NCBI RefSeq assembly: GCF_900156025.1
Contig: NZ_FTMO01000018.1
Location: 1-58,074 of the forward strand
DNA length: 58,074 nt
Source of the DNA: Allobosea sp. TND4EK4
GTDB taxonomy: Bacteria > Pseudomonadota > Alphaproteobacteria > Rhizobiales > Beijerinckiaceae
Reading direction: 5' to 3'
Below are positions 47,991 through 55,552 of this stretch, one piece after another. The number at the start of each line of letters is the position of its first letter. The first letter of the stretch is position 1. Made by a program: the position numbers and the translations under genes. The notes beneath the pieces are model-generated. The model had not been told where the DNA came from. It worked only from the letters and a program-made list of their open reading frames with translations, and did not search any database.

Positions 47991-48172
47991 ACGATCTGAT
48001 CGCCCCGCTCGGCCCGCATGCGGACTATATCCTCGGCTCCTATGCAGCGGTCGCGGTCGTCCTCGTCGGGCTCGCTGCCTCGATCCTGCGCGACCATGCC
48101 GCGCAGAAGAAGGCGCTGGCGGCGCTCGAGGAGCGCGGCGCTGGCCGACGGTCCGGCCGGAGGGCGTCGTGA
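47987..48172 (+). CDS. ccmD: Haem exporter small subunit CcmD
   Basis: A 61-residue single-helix protein: GPHADYILGSYAAVAVVLVG is the membrane segment and RDHAAQKKALAALEERG a basic tail. CcmD helps release holo-CcmE from CcmABC. Identification rests on size, topology and position between ccmC and ccmG, with both neighbours overlapping it by four bases. This small gene is easily missed. Confidence 0.9.
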   Translation: MNDLIAPLGPHADYILGSYAAVAVVLVGLAASILRDHAAQKKALAALEERGAGRRSGRRAS

Positions 48173-48777
48173 GCGCTGCCGGGCCCGACACCGAGGACGG
48201 CCAGCCGCGTCGGCGCTCGCCGCTGATCTATCTCGTGCCGCTGATCCTGTTTGCCGGGCTTTCCATCATCTTCGGGGTCGGCCTGTTTTCCGGCGATACC
48301 AGCCGCGTTCCCTCGGCCCTGATCGGCCGGGTGGCGCCGGCCGTCGCCCTGGCTCCGGTCGAGGGTCTGGCCCGGGATGGGCAGGCGGTGCCCGCCTTCG
48401 GCAATGCCGACCTGGCGAAGGGGCGGGCCACCATCGTCAATGTCTTCGCGAGCTGGTGCGCGCCCTGCAAGGTCGAGCATCCGGTGCTGATGGGCATCGC
48501 GCAATCGGAGGCGGTCAGCCAGGGCAAGGTCGCGCTGGTGGGGCTCAACTACAAGGACGAGGCCGAGAACGCGCGGCGGTTCCTAGGGGCGCTCGGCAAC
48601 CCGTTCTCGGCTGTCGGCGCCGACAAGGCCGGCCGCTCGGCGATCGAATGGGGCGTCTATGGCGTGCCGGAGACCTTCGTGATCGGGCCGGACGGGCGCA
48701 TTCTCGACAAGCATGTCGGCCCGCTCGACCAGGCGGCGGCGAGCAAGCTGCTGCAGAGGGCGCTGAAGGGAAGCTGA
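48169..48777 (+). CDS. ccmG: Periplasmic thiol:disulfide interchange protein CcmG/DsbE
   Basis: CcmG reduces the haem-binding cysteines of apocytochrome c. It has one membrane anchor (LIYLVPLILFAGLSIIFGVG) and a thioredoxin domain with NVFASWCAPCKVEHP (C97, C100), GLNYKDEAENARRFL and the cis-Pro loop YGVPETFVIGPDG. The start is GTG overlapping the ccmD stop. It ends the ccm operon; ccmE, ccmF and ccmH are not in the window. A dispersed palindromic repeat follows. Confidence 0.94.
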   Translation: MSAAGPDTEDGQPRRRSPLIYLVPLILFAGLSIIFGVGLFSGDTSRVPSALIGRVAPAVALAPVEGLARDGQAVPAFGNADLAKGRATIVNVFASWCAPCKVEHPVLMGIAQSEAVSQGKVALVGLNYKDEAENARRFLGALGNPFSAVGADKAGRSAIEWGVYGVPETFVIGPDGRILDKHVGPLDQAAASKLLQRALKGS

Positions 48778-48788
48778 CGGTCAGGCTT

Positions 48789-48888
48789 CGTCATTGCGAG
48801 GAGCAAAGCGACGAAGCAATCCAGAGGACTTGGCAGAACGGCGGCAATCCAGTCCCTCTGGATTGCCTTCGCTGCGCTCGCAATGACG
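48789..48888. repeat. Dispersed palindromic repeat (family A, copy 2)
   Basis: Left arm CGTCATTGCGAGGAGC...CGAAGCAATCCAG and right arm CTGGATTGCC...CTCGCAATGACG are inverted copies of about 30 bases. The two ~30-base arms are joined by a ~40-base centre that includes a second CAATCCAG. It sits between convergent ccmG and purQ, like copy 1 at 12201-12293. Confidence 0.75.
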
Positions 48889-48894
48889 GAAGGC

Positions 48895-48911
48895 GGCGGC
48901 CTCAGGCCGCC
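48895..48911 (-). terminator. Hairpin with the purQ stop codon as its loop
   Basis: GGCGGCC and GGCCGCC form a 7-bp perfect stem; the three loop bases are exactly the purQ TGA. No U-tract follows, and the family A repeat is next. It may be a terminator-like or stabilising structure. Confidence 0.4.
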
Positions 48912-49594
48912 TTGGCCGAAACCAGGCTCTCGAACAGGCCGCGACCGTCCGTCCCGCCGACGAGGGAATCGATCAGGTTCTCGGGGTGCGGCATCAGGCC
49001 GAGCACATTGAAGCCCGGCGAGTAGATGCCGGCGATGTTGTTGAGCGAGCCGTTGGGGTTGGCTTCCGGCGTGACCGCTCCGGTCTCGTCGGCATAGCGG
49101 AACGCGACGAGGCCTTCGCCCTCGAGCCGGGCGAGCGTCTGCGCATCGGCGATGTAGTTGCCTTCGCCATGGGCGATGCAGACATCGATCGCCTGCCCGG
49201 CCGCATAGCTGCGGGTGTAAGGCGTGTCGTTGCGCTCGACCTTGAGATGCTGGCGCTTGCAGACGAATTTCAGATGGGCATTGCGCACCAGGATGCCGGG
49301 AAGCAGACCGGCCTCGCAGGCGATCTGGAAACCGTTGCAGATGCCGAGCACATAGCCGCCGCGGGCGGCATGGGCACGCGTGGCGTCCATGATGTGGGCG
49401 CGGCCGGCAATCGCGCCGGTGCGCAGGTAGTCGCCATAGGAGAAGCCGCCCGGCAGCACGACGAGATCGGTCCCTGCCGGCAACTCGCTGTCGGCGTGCC
49501 AGACATGCGCGACCTCGGCGCCGGCCTGCTTCAACGCCTTGGCGACGTCGCCGTCGCGGTTGGAGCCCGGAAAGGTGATGACGGCGGCCTTCAT
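48902..49594 (-). CDS. purQ: Phosphoribosylformylglycinamidine synthase subunit PurQ
   Basis: PurQ is the glutaminase of the three-part FGAM synthase (PurS-PurQ-PurL) in de novo purine synthesis. The 230-residue protein has the nucleophile elbow LGICNGFQ (C86) and the catalytic pair in MPHPENL (H203, E205). KAAVITFPGSNRDGDVAKAL is the family start. It lies four bases after purS. The large subunit purL is not in the window. Confidence 0.96.
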   Translation of the reverse strand: MKAAVITFPGSNRDGDVAKALKQAGAEVAHVWHADSELPAGTDLVVLPGGFSYGDYLRTGAIAGRAHIMDATRAHAARGGYVLGICNGFQIACEAGLLPGILVRNAHLKFVCKRQHLKVERNDTPYTRSYAAGQAIDVCIAHGEGNYIADAQTLARLEGEGLVAFRYADETGAVTPEANPNGSLNNIAGIYSPGFNVLGLMPHPENLIDSLVGGTDGRGLFESLVSAKAA

Positions 49595-49598
49595 GATC

Positions 49599-49841
49599 TC
49601 AGGCTCCGATCTCGATGCGGTAGTTTTCGATCACCGTATTGGCGAGCAGCTTGTCGCAGGCGGCCTTCAGCGCGGTCTCGGCCGCGGCCTTGTCCGAGCC
49701 GGACAGCTCGATGTCGAAGACCTTGCCCTGGCGAACCGAATCCACACCCTCGATGCCGAGCGACTTCAGCGCGCCCTCGATCGCCTTGCCCTGCGGATCG
49801 AGCACGCCGGTCTTCAAGGTGACGGTGACGCGGGCTTTCAT
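49599..49841 (-). CDS. purS: FGAM synthase subunit PurS
   Basis: The 80-residue PurS forms the bridge between PurQ and PurL and helps channel ammonia. It matches the family throughout: KARVTVTLKTGVLDPQGKAI, EGVDSVRQGKVFDIEL and LANTVIENYRIEI. It is co-transcribed with purQ. Confidence 0.95.
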   Translation of the reverse strand: MKARVTVTLKTGVLDPQGKAIEGALKSLGIEGVDSVRQGKVFDIELSGSDKAAAETALKAACDKLLANTVIENYRIEIGA

Positions 49842-49913
49842 GGGATTCTCCGGGCGCGGGCGCTATGGCGCTGCCTTAACGAGGAATCGGGGCGGGCTCA
49901 ACCGTTTCCCGCG

Positions 49914-49927
49914 GTTTCACGTGAATC
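49914..49927. other. parS-like 14-mer (copy 2)
   Basis: GTTTCACGTGAATC is identical to the copy at 1414-1427 and differs at one base from the 14-bp parS core. With flanking bases it matches 14 of 16 positions of TGTTTCACGTGAAACA. Its last two bases are in the stop codon of the adjacent lipoprotein gene. ParB binding is unproven. Confidence 0.4.
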
Positions 49928-50510
49928 AGCGACTGCGCCACGCGGCCTGCGCATCCTGCTTCGCGGCTTCGATCTCGTCGCTGACGCCCAGCGCGACGAG
50001 GAGCCTGTCGCCCTGCCAGCCATAGAGGATGGCTGTCACGCCCTGTCGCGCCGTGGTCTTCGCGCGGATTGTCACCATGACGCCTTTCGAATCGGGGCTG
50101 TCGAGGCGGACATAGCTGGTGAGGCTGCGTTCCGGTGCCGGCGGTAGCGGCTTGCGTCCGGCGCGCTGCCGCTCGGCCGCGCGCTCGGCGCTCTTTTCCG
50201 CCGCAAGCCGTGCAAAGGCGCGCGCGAGCTGGGCCGGGTCTTCCGACAGCGCCTGCTCCATCCGTCGGCCACGCTCGCCCTCGAAGGCGACGAGAGCGGC
50301 GAAGCCGGGTCGGATGCAGACATCGCGCGGGCAGAACACCATCGCCCGTGCTTCGAGCCCGTCGTTCAGCACCCAGGCGCCGATCGGCAGCGGCTGCCAG
50401 CCGGCCGAGGCGGGCAGATCGGCGATACCGTAGCCGAAATCGTTCGCACAGGAGCCGAGCAGCAGGGCGCAAGCCGAAACGAGGGGCAGAACGCGAAAAC
50501 GGGAGCGCAT
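49926..50510 (-). CDS. Hypothetical lipoprotein within the pur operon
   Basis: I do not recognise this 194-residue protein. It starts with a lipoprotein signal (RFRVLPLVSACALLLGSC, lipobox LLGSC), so it should be lipidated and periplasmic. After that are two short cysteine-containing motifs (MVFCPRDVCIRPG, C-x4-C) and an Arg/Ala-rich helix (ARLAAEKSAERAAERQRAG). The C-terminus GVTAILYGWQGDRLLVALG is hydrophobic. It lies between purC (41 bases) and purS (84 bases) on the same strand, with no obvious link to purines. The ATG sits inside a GGGAGC/GCTCCC hairpin (50501-50518). Confidence 0.75.
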   Translation of the reverse strand: MRSRFRVLPLVSACALLLGSCANDFGYGIADLPASAGWQPLPIGAWVLNDGLEARAMVFCPRDVCIRPGFAALVAFEGERGRRMEQALSEDPAQLARAFARLAAEKSAERAAERQRAGRKPLPPAPERSLTSYVRLDSPDSKGVMVTIRAKTTARQGVTAILYGWQGDRLLVALGVSDEIEAAKQDAQAAWRSR

Positions 50511-50518
50511 GGGCTCCC
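50501..50518 (-). promoter_or_regulatory. Hairpin enclosing the lipoprotein start codon
   Basis: GGGAGC (50501-50506) and GCTCCC (50513-50518) pair around six bases containing the start ATG. The 5' arm on the mRNA (GGGAGC) would also be the ribosome site. It may restrain translation; with only six base pairs it could equally be chance. Confidence 0.35.
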
Positions 50519-50551
50519 GCTTCGTCTTCGATTGTGGCTGGCGAAAGGCGC

Positions 50552-51316
50552 TCACTGCACCAGGCGCGGGCCGCTTTGGCCAGGGTTCTCGTTCTCGCCG
50601 AGGATTCCGAGACGGCGAGCCACCTCCGAATAGGCCTCGATCAAGCCGCCCATGTCGCGGCGGAAGCGGTCCTTGTCCAGCTTGTCCTTGGAGCGGACGT
50701 CCCAGAGGCGGCAGCAATCCGGGCTGATCTCGTCAGCGACGACGATCCGCATCATCTCGCCCTCCCAGAGCCGGCCCGTCTCCATCTTGAAATCGACGAG
50801 GCGGATGCCGGCGCCGAGGAAGAGACCGGAGAGGAAGTCGTTGACGCGGATGGCGAGCGCCATGATGTCGTCGATCTCCTGCGGAGTCGCCCAGCCGAAG
50901 GCCGTGATGTGCTCTTCCGAAACCATCGGGTTCTTGAGCGCGTCGTTCTTGTAATAGAACTCGATGATCGAGCGGGGCAGCTGCGTGCCCTCCTCGAGCC
51001 CGAGCCGTTCCGAGAGCGAGCCGGCGGCAATGTTGCGGACCACCACCTCGAGCGGAATGATCTCGACCTCGCGGATGAGCTGCTCGCGCATGTTCAGCCG
51101 GCGGATGAAATGCGTCGGAACGCCGATGTCGTTCAGGTTCGAGAAGATGTGCTCGGAAATGCGGTTGTTGAGCACGCCCTTGCCGTCGATGACTTCGTGC
51201 TTCTTCGCGTTGAAGGCAGTGGCGTCGTCCTTGAAATGCTGGATCAGCGTACCGGGCTCAGGTCCTTCATAAAGGACCTTCGCCTTGCCTTCGTAGATGC
51301 GACGGCGGCGATTCAT
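50552..51316 (-). CDS. purC: Phosphoribosylaminoimidazole-succinocarboxamide synthase
   Basis: PurC joins aspartate to CAIR with ATP, giving SAICAR. The 254-residue protein has the SAICAR signatures [53 protein letters not shown] and [14 protein letters not shown] prefer the ATG at 51316, where homology begins, to the one 30 bases upstream. The next gene on the opposite strand is the zeta inhibitor, a conserved alphaproteobacterial pairing. Confidence 0.96.
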   Translation of the reverse strand: MNRRRRIYEGKAKVLYEGPEPGTLIQHFKDDATAFNAKKHEVIDGKGVLNNRISEHIFSNLNDIGVPTHFIRRLNMREQLIREVEIIPLEVVVRNIAAGSLSERLGLEEGTQLPRSIIEFYYKNDALKNPMVSEEHITAFGWATPQEIDDIMALAIRVNDFLSGLFLGAGIRLVDFKMETGRLWEGEMMRIVVADEISPDCCRLWDVRSKDKLDKDRFRRDMGGLIEAYSEVARRLGILGENENPGQSGPRLVQ

Positions 51317-51620
51317 GGGGATGTACCGTGGCTTGAGGAAATCCAAAGGTCGGCCCTTCTCTGGACGCGATTGATCGCGGCGGGATCTGGCCCCTGATCA
51401 TGTCGGCTCGGTGCCGGCTTGAAGCTGTGGCGCCGTAAGGCGCAGCATGCGGCTGCTATATGGAGCCTCTCGGCCGCAAACGCAACAAACCGGGCCTCTT
51501 GCGATGCCGACAGGCTTAAAGCGCGGATCGCGGCCACAGGAGGCTGGCTGGGGTCGGAAACACTCTCTATATAAGGAGAGACGACGCCATTTGCAGCTGC
51601 GTACAGGAGCAAGACGCCGC
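51317..51620. promoter_or_regulatory. Divergent promoter region purC / zeta-inhibitor gene
   Basis: About 300 non-coding bases. TATATA at 51568-51573 lies between short inverted arms CTCTC (51563-51567) and GAGAG (51576-51580) and is 48 bases before the zeta-inhibitor ATG, a plausible -10 region. No convincing -35, purine riboswitch or PurR-like box is visible. Confidence 0.35.
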
Positions 51621-51944
51621 ATGACCACCTTCGAACAGCGCAAGGACGCCTTCGAGAACAAGTTCGCCCATGACGAGGACCTGCGCTTCAAGGCCAACGC
51701 GCGGCGCAACAAGCTGCTCGGACTGTGGGCCGCCGAGAAGCTCGGCAAGAGCGGTGCGGATGCCGACGCCTATGCCAAGACGGTGGTGATCGCCGATTTC
51801 GAGGAGGCCGGCGACGAGGATGTGCTGCGCAAGGTGAAGAACGATTTCACGCTGGCCGGCGTCTCGGTGCCCGATTCCGAAATTCGCCGCGTGATGACCG
51901 AGCTGCTGATCCAGGCGGCCGAGGAGATCCAGGCCGGTCGCTGA
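51621..51944 (+). CDS. F1Fo-ATPase zeta-type inhibitor (DUF1476)
   Basis: The 107-residue protein matches the DUF1476 family, whose Paracoccus member, the zeta subunit, blocks ATP hydrolysis by F1. The sequence opens MTTFEQRKDAFENKFAHDED and has RFKANARRNKLLGLWAAEKL; the rest is a four-helix bundle (VLRKVKNDFTLAGVSVPDSE). The N-terminal segment is the inhibitory part in the known zeta proteins. The ATG at 51621 has CAGGAG 12 bases upstream. It is monocistronic, with its own terminator. Confidence 0.92.
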   Translation: MTTFEQRKDAFENKFAHDEDLRFKANARRNKLLGLWAAEKLGKSGADADAYAKTVVIADFEEAGDEDVLRKVKNDFTLAGVSVPDSEIRRVMTELLIQAAEEIQAGR

Positions 51945-51972
51945 TCGCTGCTGCCGACGCAGATCGTGATTG

Positions 51973-51996
51973 AAACGGGCGCATGGGCGCCCGTTT
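51973..51996 (+). terminator. Rho-independent terminator of the zeta-inhibitor gene
   Basis: AAACGGGCGC and GCGCCCGTTT form a perfect 10-bp stem with an ATGG loop, 28 bases past the stop. GCTTTTTGG follows on the plus strand, giving a U-tract. Confidence 0.88.
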
Positions 51997-52074
51997 GCTT
52001 TTTGGGCTCCCGCCTGCTCATCCTCTGCCCACCCGCCGGAACCAAGCGCGGGAAGTCTCAGGGATCAACGCATC

Positions 52075-52854
52075 ATGGCCAAGCCCACCGTCCTGTCCTC
52101 GCTCGCCGATCGCTTCGCGCGGGGCGAGACCGTCGTCTCGGCCTGGTGCGGGCTTCCGGATGTCTCGACGGCCGCGATCCTGGCGCAGGAGGGCTTCGAC
52201 GCCGTCACGCTCGACATGCAGCATGGGCCGATGCAGCTGGGCGACGCGATCCGCGCGATTCCGCTGGTCAATGCGGCCGGCAAGCCAGCCATCGCCCGCA
52301 TTCCCGTCGGCGAATTCCAGAACGTCTCGAAGTTGTTCGATTCCGGCGCCTCGGGTGTCATCGCGCCGATGATCAACACGATGGAGGATGCGCGCACCTT
52401 CGCGGCCTATGCGAAATATCCGCCGATGGGCGAGCGGAGCTGGGGCAGCTATGGCGGGCTGGGGGCGTCCGGGCTCGACCCCAACGCCTATCTGCGCGAG
52501 GCCAACGGCTTCTCGATGTCGTTCGCGATGATCGAGACGCGCGAGGCGATGGCGATTCTCGATGATATCCTGGCGCTCGAGGGAATCGACGCAGTCTTCG
52601 TCGGTCCTTCCGATCTCTCGATCGCGCTGTTCGACGGGAAGCGGGTCGATGCGACCGCGCCGGAAGTCGACCAGGCGATCAAGCACATCGTCGCCCGCGC
52701 CTCGGCCGCCGGCAAGCCGGTCGCGGTCTATGCGCCCTCGGCCGAGCGGGCCAAGGCCGCGCTCGATCTCGGCGCGCGGATGGTCACCGTGATGAGCGAC
52801 ACGGCGATGCTGCGCTCGGCGGCGCAGGCCGCGCTCAAGGTCGTGCGCGCTTGA
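52075..52854 (+). CDS. HpcH/HpaI-family class II aldolase
   Basis: A 259-residue TIM-barrel protein of the HpcH/HpaI family, metal-dependent aldolases that cleave 2-keto-3-deoxy-4-hydroxy acids. The conserved blocks are TLDMQHGPMQ (His in the active site), KPAIARIPVGEF, SGASGVIAPMINTMEDARTF (metal region), MIETREAM (Glu ligand) and VFVGPSDLSIALFDG (Asp ligand). The actual substrate is not determined; catabolic neighbours are absent. It converges with the glycosylase gene with seven bases between. Confidence 0.9.
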   Translation: MAKPTVLSSLADRFARGETVVSAWCGLPDVSTAAILAQEGFDAVTLDMQHGPMQLGDAIRAIPLVNAAGKPAIARIPVGEFQNVSKLFDSGASGVIAPMINTMEDARTFAAYAKYPPMGERSWGSYGGLGASGLDPNAYLREANGFSMSFAMIETREAMAILDDILALEGIDAVFVGPSDLSIALFDGKRVDATAPEVDQAIKHIVARASAAGKPVAVYAPSAERAKAALDLGARMVTVMSDTAMLRSAAQAALKVVRA

Positions 52855-52861
52855 GCAGTGC

Positions 52862-53512
52862 TCACGCGTCGATGCCTTCGCGCTTCTTGAGCACGGCATA
52901 ATCCGCCCAGAGCAGGCGCGCAGCCACGCCGCGCCAGGGTCGCCAGGCCTCCGCCATCGCCGCCAGTTCCCCGGCCTTGGGCCGGGCCGGCAGGCCGAAG
53001 GCGTGACGCGCGGCCTCCTGCACGGCGAGGTCTCCCGCCGCGAAGCCGTCGCGGTGGCCGAGGCAGAAGAGCAGATAGACATCGGCCGTCCAGGGGCCGA
53101 TGCCGGAAATCGCGGTGAGGGCGAGATGCACATCCTCCGCCGTCATGTCCTGCAAGGCTTCCAGAACAAGGCGCTTCTCGACAAGGGCGGCTGCGAGCGC
53201 AGCGAGGGCCCGCTGCTTCGGACGCGAGAGCCCCGACAGGCGCATGTCGTCATCGCTCGCCGCCAGGAAGCGCTCCGGCGTCAGCGGCACGAAGACGCTT
53301 GAGAAGCGCGTCCAAACAGCCCGTGCGCTGGCGACAGAGAGTTGCTGCGAGACGATGATGCTCGCCAGCCCGGAGAACCCGCCTTCGCGCAGCCGCAGAG
53401 GCGGAAGGCCGGTGCGGGCGACCAGCGCCTCCCAATGGGGATGAAGGGCAGCGAGCGCCGCCATGCCCTCCTCGAGATCGGCATTGCTGGTGATGCGAAG
53501 GGTCATGATCAT
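52862..53512 (-). CDS. DNA-3-methyladenine glycosylase II (AlkA-like, HhH-GPD)
   Basis: This base-excision repair enzyme removes alkylated purines. The 216-residue product lacks the N-terminal AlkA domain of E. coli and is the short form. The helix-hairpin-helix is AISGIGPWTADVYLLFC (around 134-150), followed by the catalytic Asp in FAAGDLAVQEA (D161). The substrate pocket includes GLASIIVSQQLSVASARAVW. The start may also be the ATG at 53506. It is divergent from gluQ, sharing about 94 bases. Confidence 0.92.
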   Translation of the reverse strand: MIMTLRITSNADLEEGMAALAALHPHWEALVARTGLPPLRLREGGFSGLASIIVSQQLSVASARAVWTRFSSVFVPLTPERFLAASDDDMRLSGLSRPKQRALAALAAALVEKRLVLEALQDMTAEDVHLALTAISGIGPWTADVYLLFCLGHRDGFAAGDLAVQEAARHAFGLPARPKAGELAAMAEAWRPWRGVAARLLWADYAVLKKREGIDA

Positions 53513-53606
53513 CCGAGGTTGACGACGGGGCGAGACATGCTCCGTCAGCAGCGCTTGGTCGCGAGCCAGGCTGCTTCTAGAAGGAAGAGAGCTCAAGATC
53601 GCAACG

Positions 53607-54500
53607 ATGGCCAGCATTCCACCCGATTCCCCTCAACCCGTCCTGCGCTTCGCGCCCAGTCCGAACGGGCGGCTCCATCTCGGCCATGCGCTGTCGGCGT
53701 TGACCAACGAGGCCATGGCGCTGCGGCTCGGCGGCCTGCTTTTGCTGAGGATCGAGGATATCGACCTGGGCCGGTGCCGCCCCGAATTCGTATCCGGGAT
53801 CGTGGCGGACCTGGACTGGCTCGGAATTCGCTTCGATGGTCCGGTGCGACGGCAATCGGAGCATTTCCAGGATTACCGGGCGGCGCTGGCGCGGCTGAGC
53901 GCCCGCCGGCTCCTTTATCCCTGCTTCTGCTCGCGGCAGGACATCCACCGCGAGGTTGCGGCTTTCGAGGCTCGGAGCGGGCGGGCCTGTCCGGTGGATC
54001 CGGACGGCGCGCCGCTCTATTCCGGCGCCTGCAAGGCGATCGCGCCGGACGAGGCGGCGCGCCGGGCGGCGTGCGAGCCTCATGTGCTGCGACTCGACAT
54101 GAAGGCCGCGCTGGCGGCCTCGGGCGAGGGGCTCGGTTACCGTGCCTTCGACAGTGAGGGCGGCGACCGCGCCGTCCCGGTCGATCCGGCCCGCTGGGGC
54201 GATGTGGTGCTGGCGCGCAAGGACGTTCCGACGAGCTATCACCTCGCCGTCGTTCTCGACGACGCGGCGCAGGGCGTGACGCATGTGGTGCGTGGCCAAG
54301 ACCTGGAAGCCGCGACCGATATCCATGTCCTGCTGCAGCGCCTGCTGGGGTTGCCGACGCCGCTCTATCATTTCCACCGGCTGCTGCTGGACGAGGATGG
54401 GCGAAAGCTCGCCAAGAGCCGGGGCTCGACAAGCCTTGCAGAGCTCAGGGAGGCGGGAGAGACGCCGTCTTCGATCCGGCTGAGGCTCGGATTCGCCTGA
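53607..54500 (+). CDS. gluQ: Glutamyl-Q tRNA(Asp) synthetase
   Basis: GluQ-RS attaches glutamate to queuosine at position 34 of tRNA(Asp). The 297-residue protein is a GluRS catalytic domain without the anticodon-binding part. It has the HIGH motif GRLHLGHALSALTNEA, the KMSKS-like GRKLAKSRGS and a zinc site from CFCSRQDIH and YSGACKA. These features separate it from a full GluRS. It converges with the AEC permease gene, six bases away. Confidence 0.94.
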   Translation: MASIPPDSPQPVLRFAPSPNGRLHLGHALSALTNEAMALRLGGLLLLRIEDIDLGRCRPEFVSGIVADLDWLGIRFDGPVRRQSEHFQDYRAALARLSARRLLYPCFCSRQDIHREVAAFEARSGRACPVDPDGAPLYSGACKAIAPDEAARRAACEPHVLRLDMKAALAASGEGLGYRAFDSEGGDRAVPVDPARWGDVVLARKDVPTSYHLAVVLDDAAQGVTHVVRGQDLEAATDIHVLLQRLLGLPTPLYHFHRLLLDEDGRKLAKSRGSTSLAELREAGETPSSIRLRLGFA

Positions 54501-54506
54501 CGCGCC

Positions 54507-55436
54507 TCAGCCGACGCCGAGATAGGTCAGCCAGCCGGCGGTGGTGAACAGCGAGAGCAGCGTCGAGAGCGTGATCGCGCTCGATGCGTCGGCGACGCCC
54601 TGGCGATAGCGCTCGGCGAAGAGATAGGCGTTGATGCCGCAGGGGCAGGCGGCGAAGAGCACCGCGACGCCCGACCAGTGGGCCGGCATCTCGAACACCC
54701 GCGTCGCCAGCCAGAACACCAGGAGCGGGTGCAGCCCCAGTTTCAGGGCGCTCAGCACCGCCGGAAGGGCCAGGCCCGATTCCAGACCGTAGCGTCGCAT
54801 CGCGATGCCGAGGCTGATCAACGCGCAGGGAACGGCGGCGGCGGCGAGCAGGTCGACGATCGTCCAGAAGGGCTGCGGGATCTGGCCGACGAAAGGCCTG
54901 ACAGCTGAGCCGAGCAGGATGCCGATAATGATCGGGTGGCCGAAGAGGCGCCGCAGCAGCATCGGCACGGAAGTCGAGCGCCCCTCGGCCAGCAGCGTCG
55001 CCATGGTCATCGTCACCGGCAGATGCACGGCCAGGAGCAGCCCGAGCGGCACCGCGCCGGCATCGCCATAGGCCTTGAGGATCATCGGCACGCCGACGAA
55101 GACAGTGTTCGACTGGGCCGCGGCGAAGCCCGAAACCACCAGTTCCGGCCCCTTGCGGGCGAAGAAGCGGCTGGCGAGCAGCATCGCCAGTGCCCAGACC
55201 ACGGCGAGCCCGGCAAAATAGGCGATCCAGTAGCCCCAGGGCTGGCTGTCGGGGATGTCGGCCTTGGCCAGCGTCCGGAAGAGCAGGCAGGGCACCGCAA
55301 GCACGAAGACGAAGTCGGACAGGCCCTCGCCCGTCGTCTCGCGCAGCAGCCTTGACCAGCGCGCGCCATAACCCAGCCCGATCAGCGCGAAGACCGGCAG
55401 GACGACCAGGAAAGAGGCGAGCAGGGCAGAGAGCAT
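54507..55436 (-). CDS. AEC-family permease (auxin efflux carrier-like)
   Basis: A 309-residue inner-membrane protein with about ten helices (LSALLASFLVVLPVFALIGL, FVFVLAVPCLLFRTLA, LFAACPCGINAYLFAERY). The central break motifs and the final STLLSLFTTAGWLTYLG match the AEC family, whose bacterial members export or import organic acids such as malate, malonate or others. The ATG at 55436 precedes the first helix; further upstream ATG would add a polar tail. The substrate is unknown. Confidence 0.9.
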   Translation of the reverse strand: MLSALLASFLVVLPVFALIGLGYGARWSRLLRETTGEGLSDFVFVLAVPCLLFRTLAKADIPDSQPWGYWIAYFAGLAVVWALAMLLASRFFARKGPELVVSGFAAAQSNTVFVGVPMILKAYGDAGAVPLGLLLAVHLPVTMTMATLLAEGRSTSVPMLLRRLFGHPIIIGILLGSAVRPFVGQIPQPFWTIVDLLAAAAVPCALISLGIAMRRYGLESGLALPAVLSALKLGLHPLLVFWLATRVFEMPAHWSGVAVLFAACPCGINAYLFAERYRQGVADASSAITLSTLLSLFTTAGWLTYLGVG

Positions 55437-55552
55437 GAGCCGAGGATCTGCGGCGAAGGAACAGAGAAGGCGTTCCCCGCGGTGTCGATTCAGACCGGCC
55501 TTGTCAACTGCCCCACGCGGAGAAGGCGGCAACGCGCTCCTCCGTCATGCGT

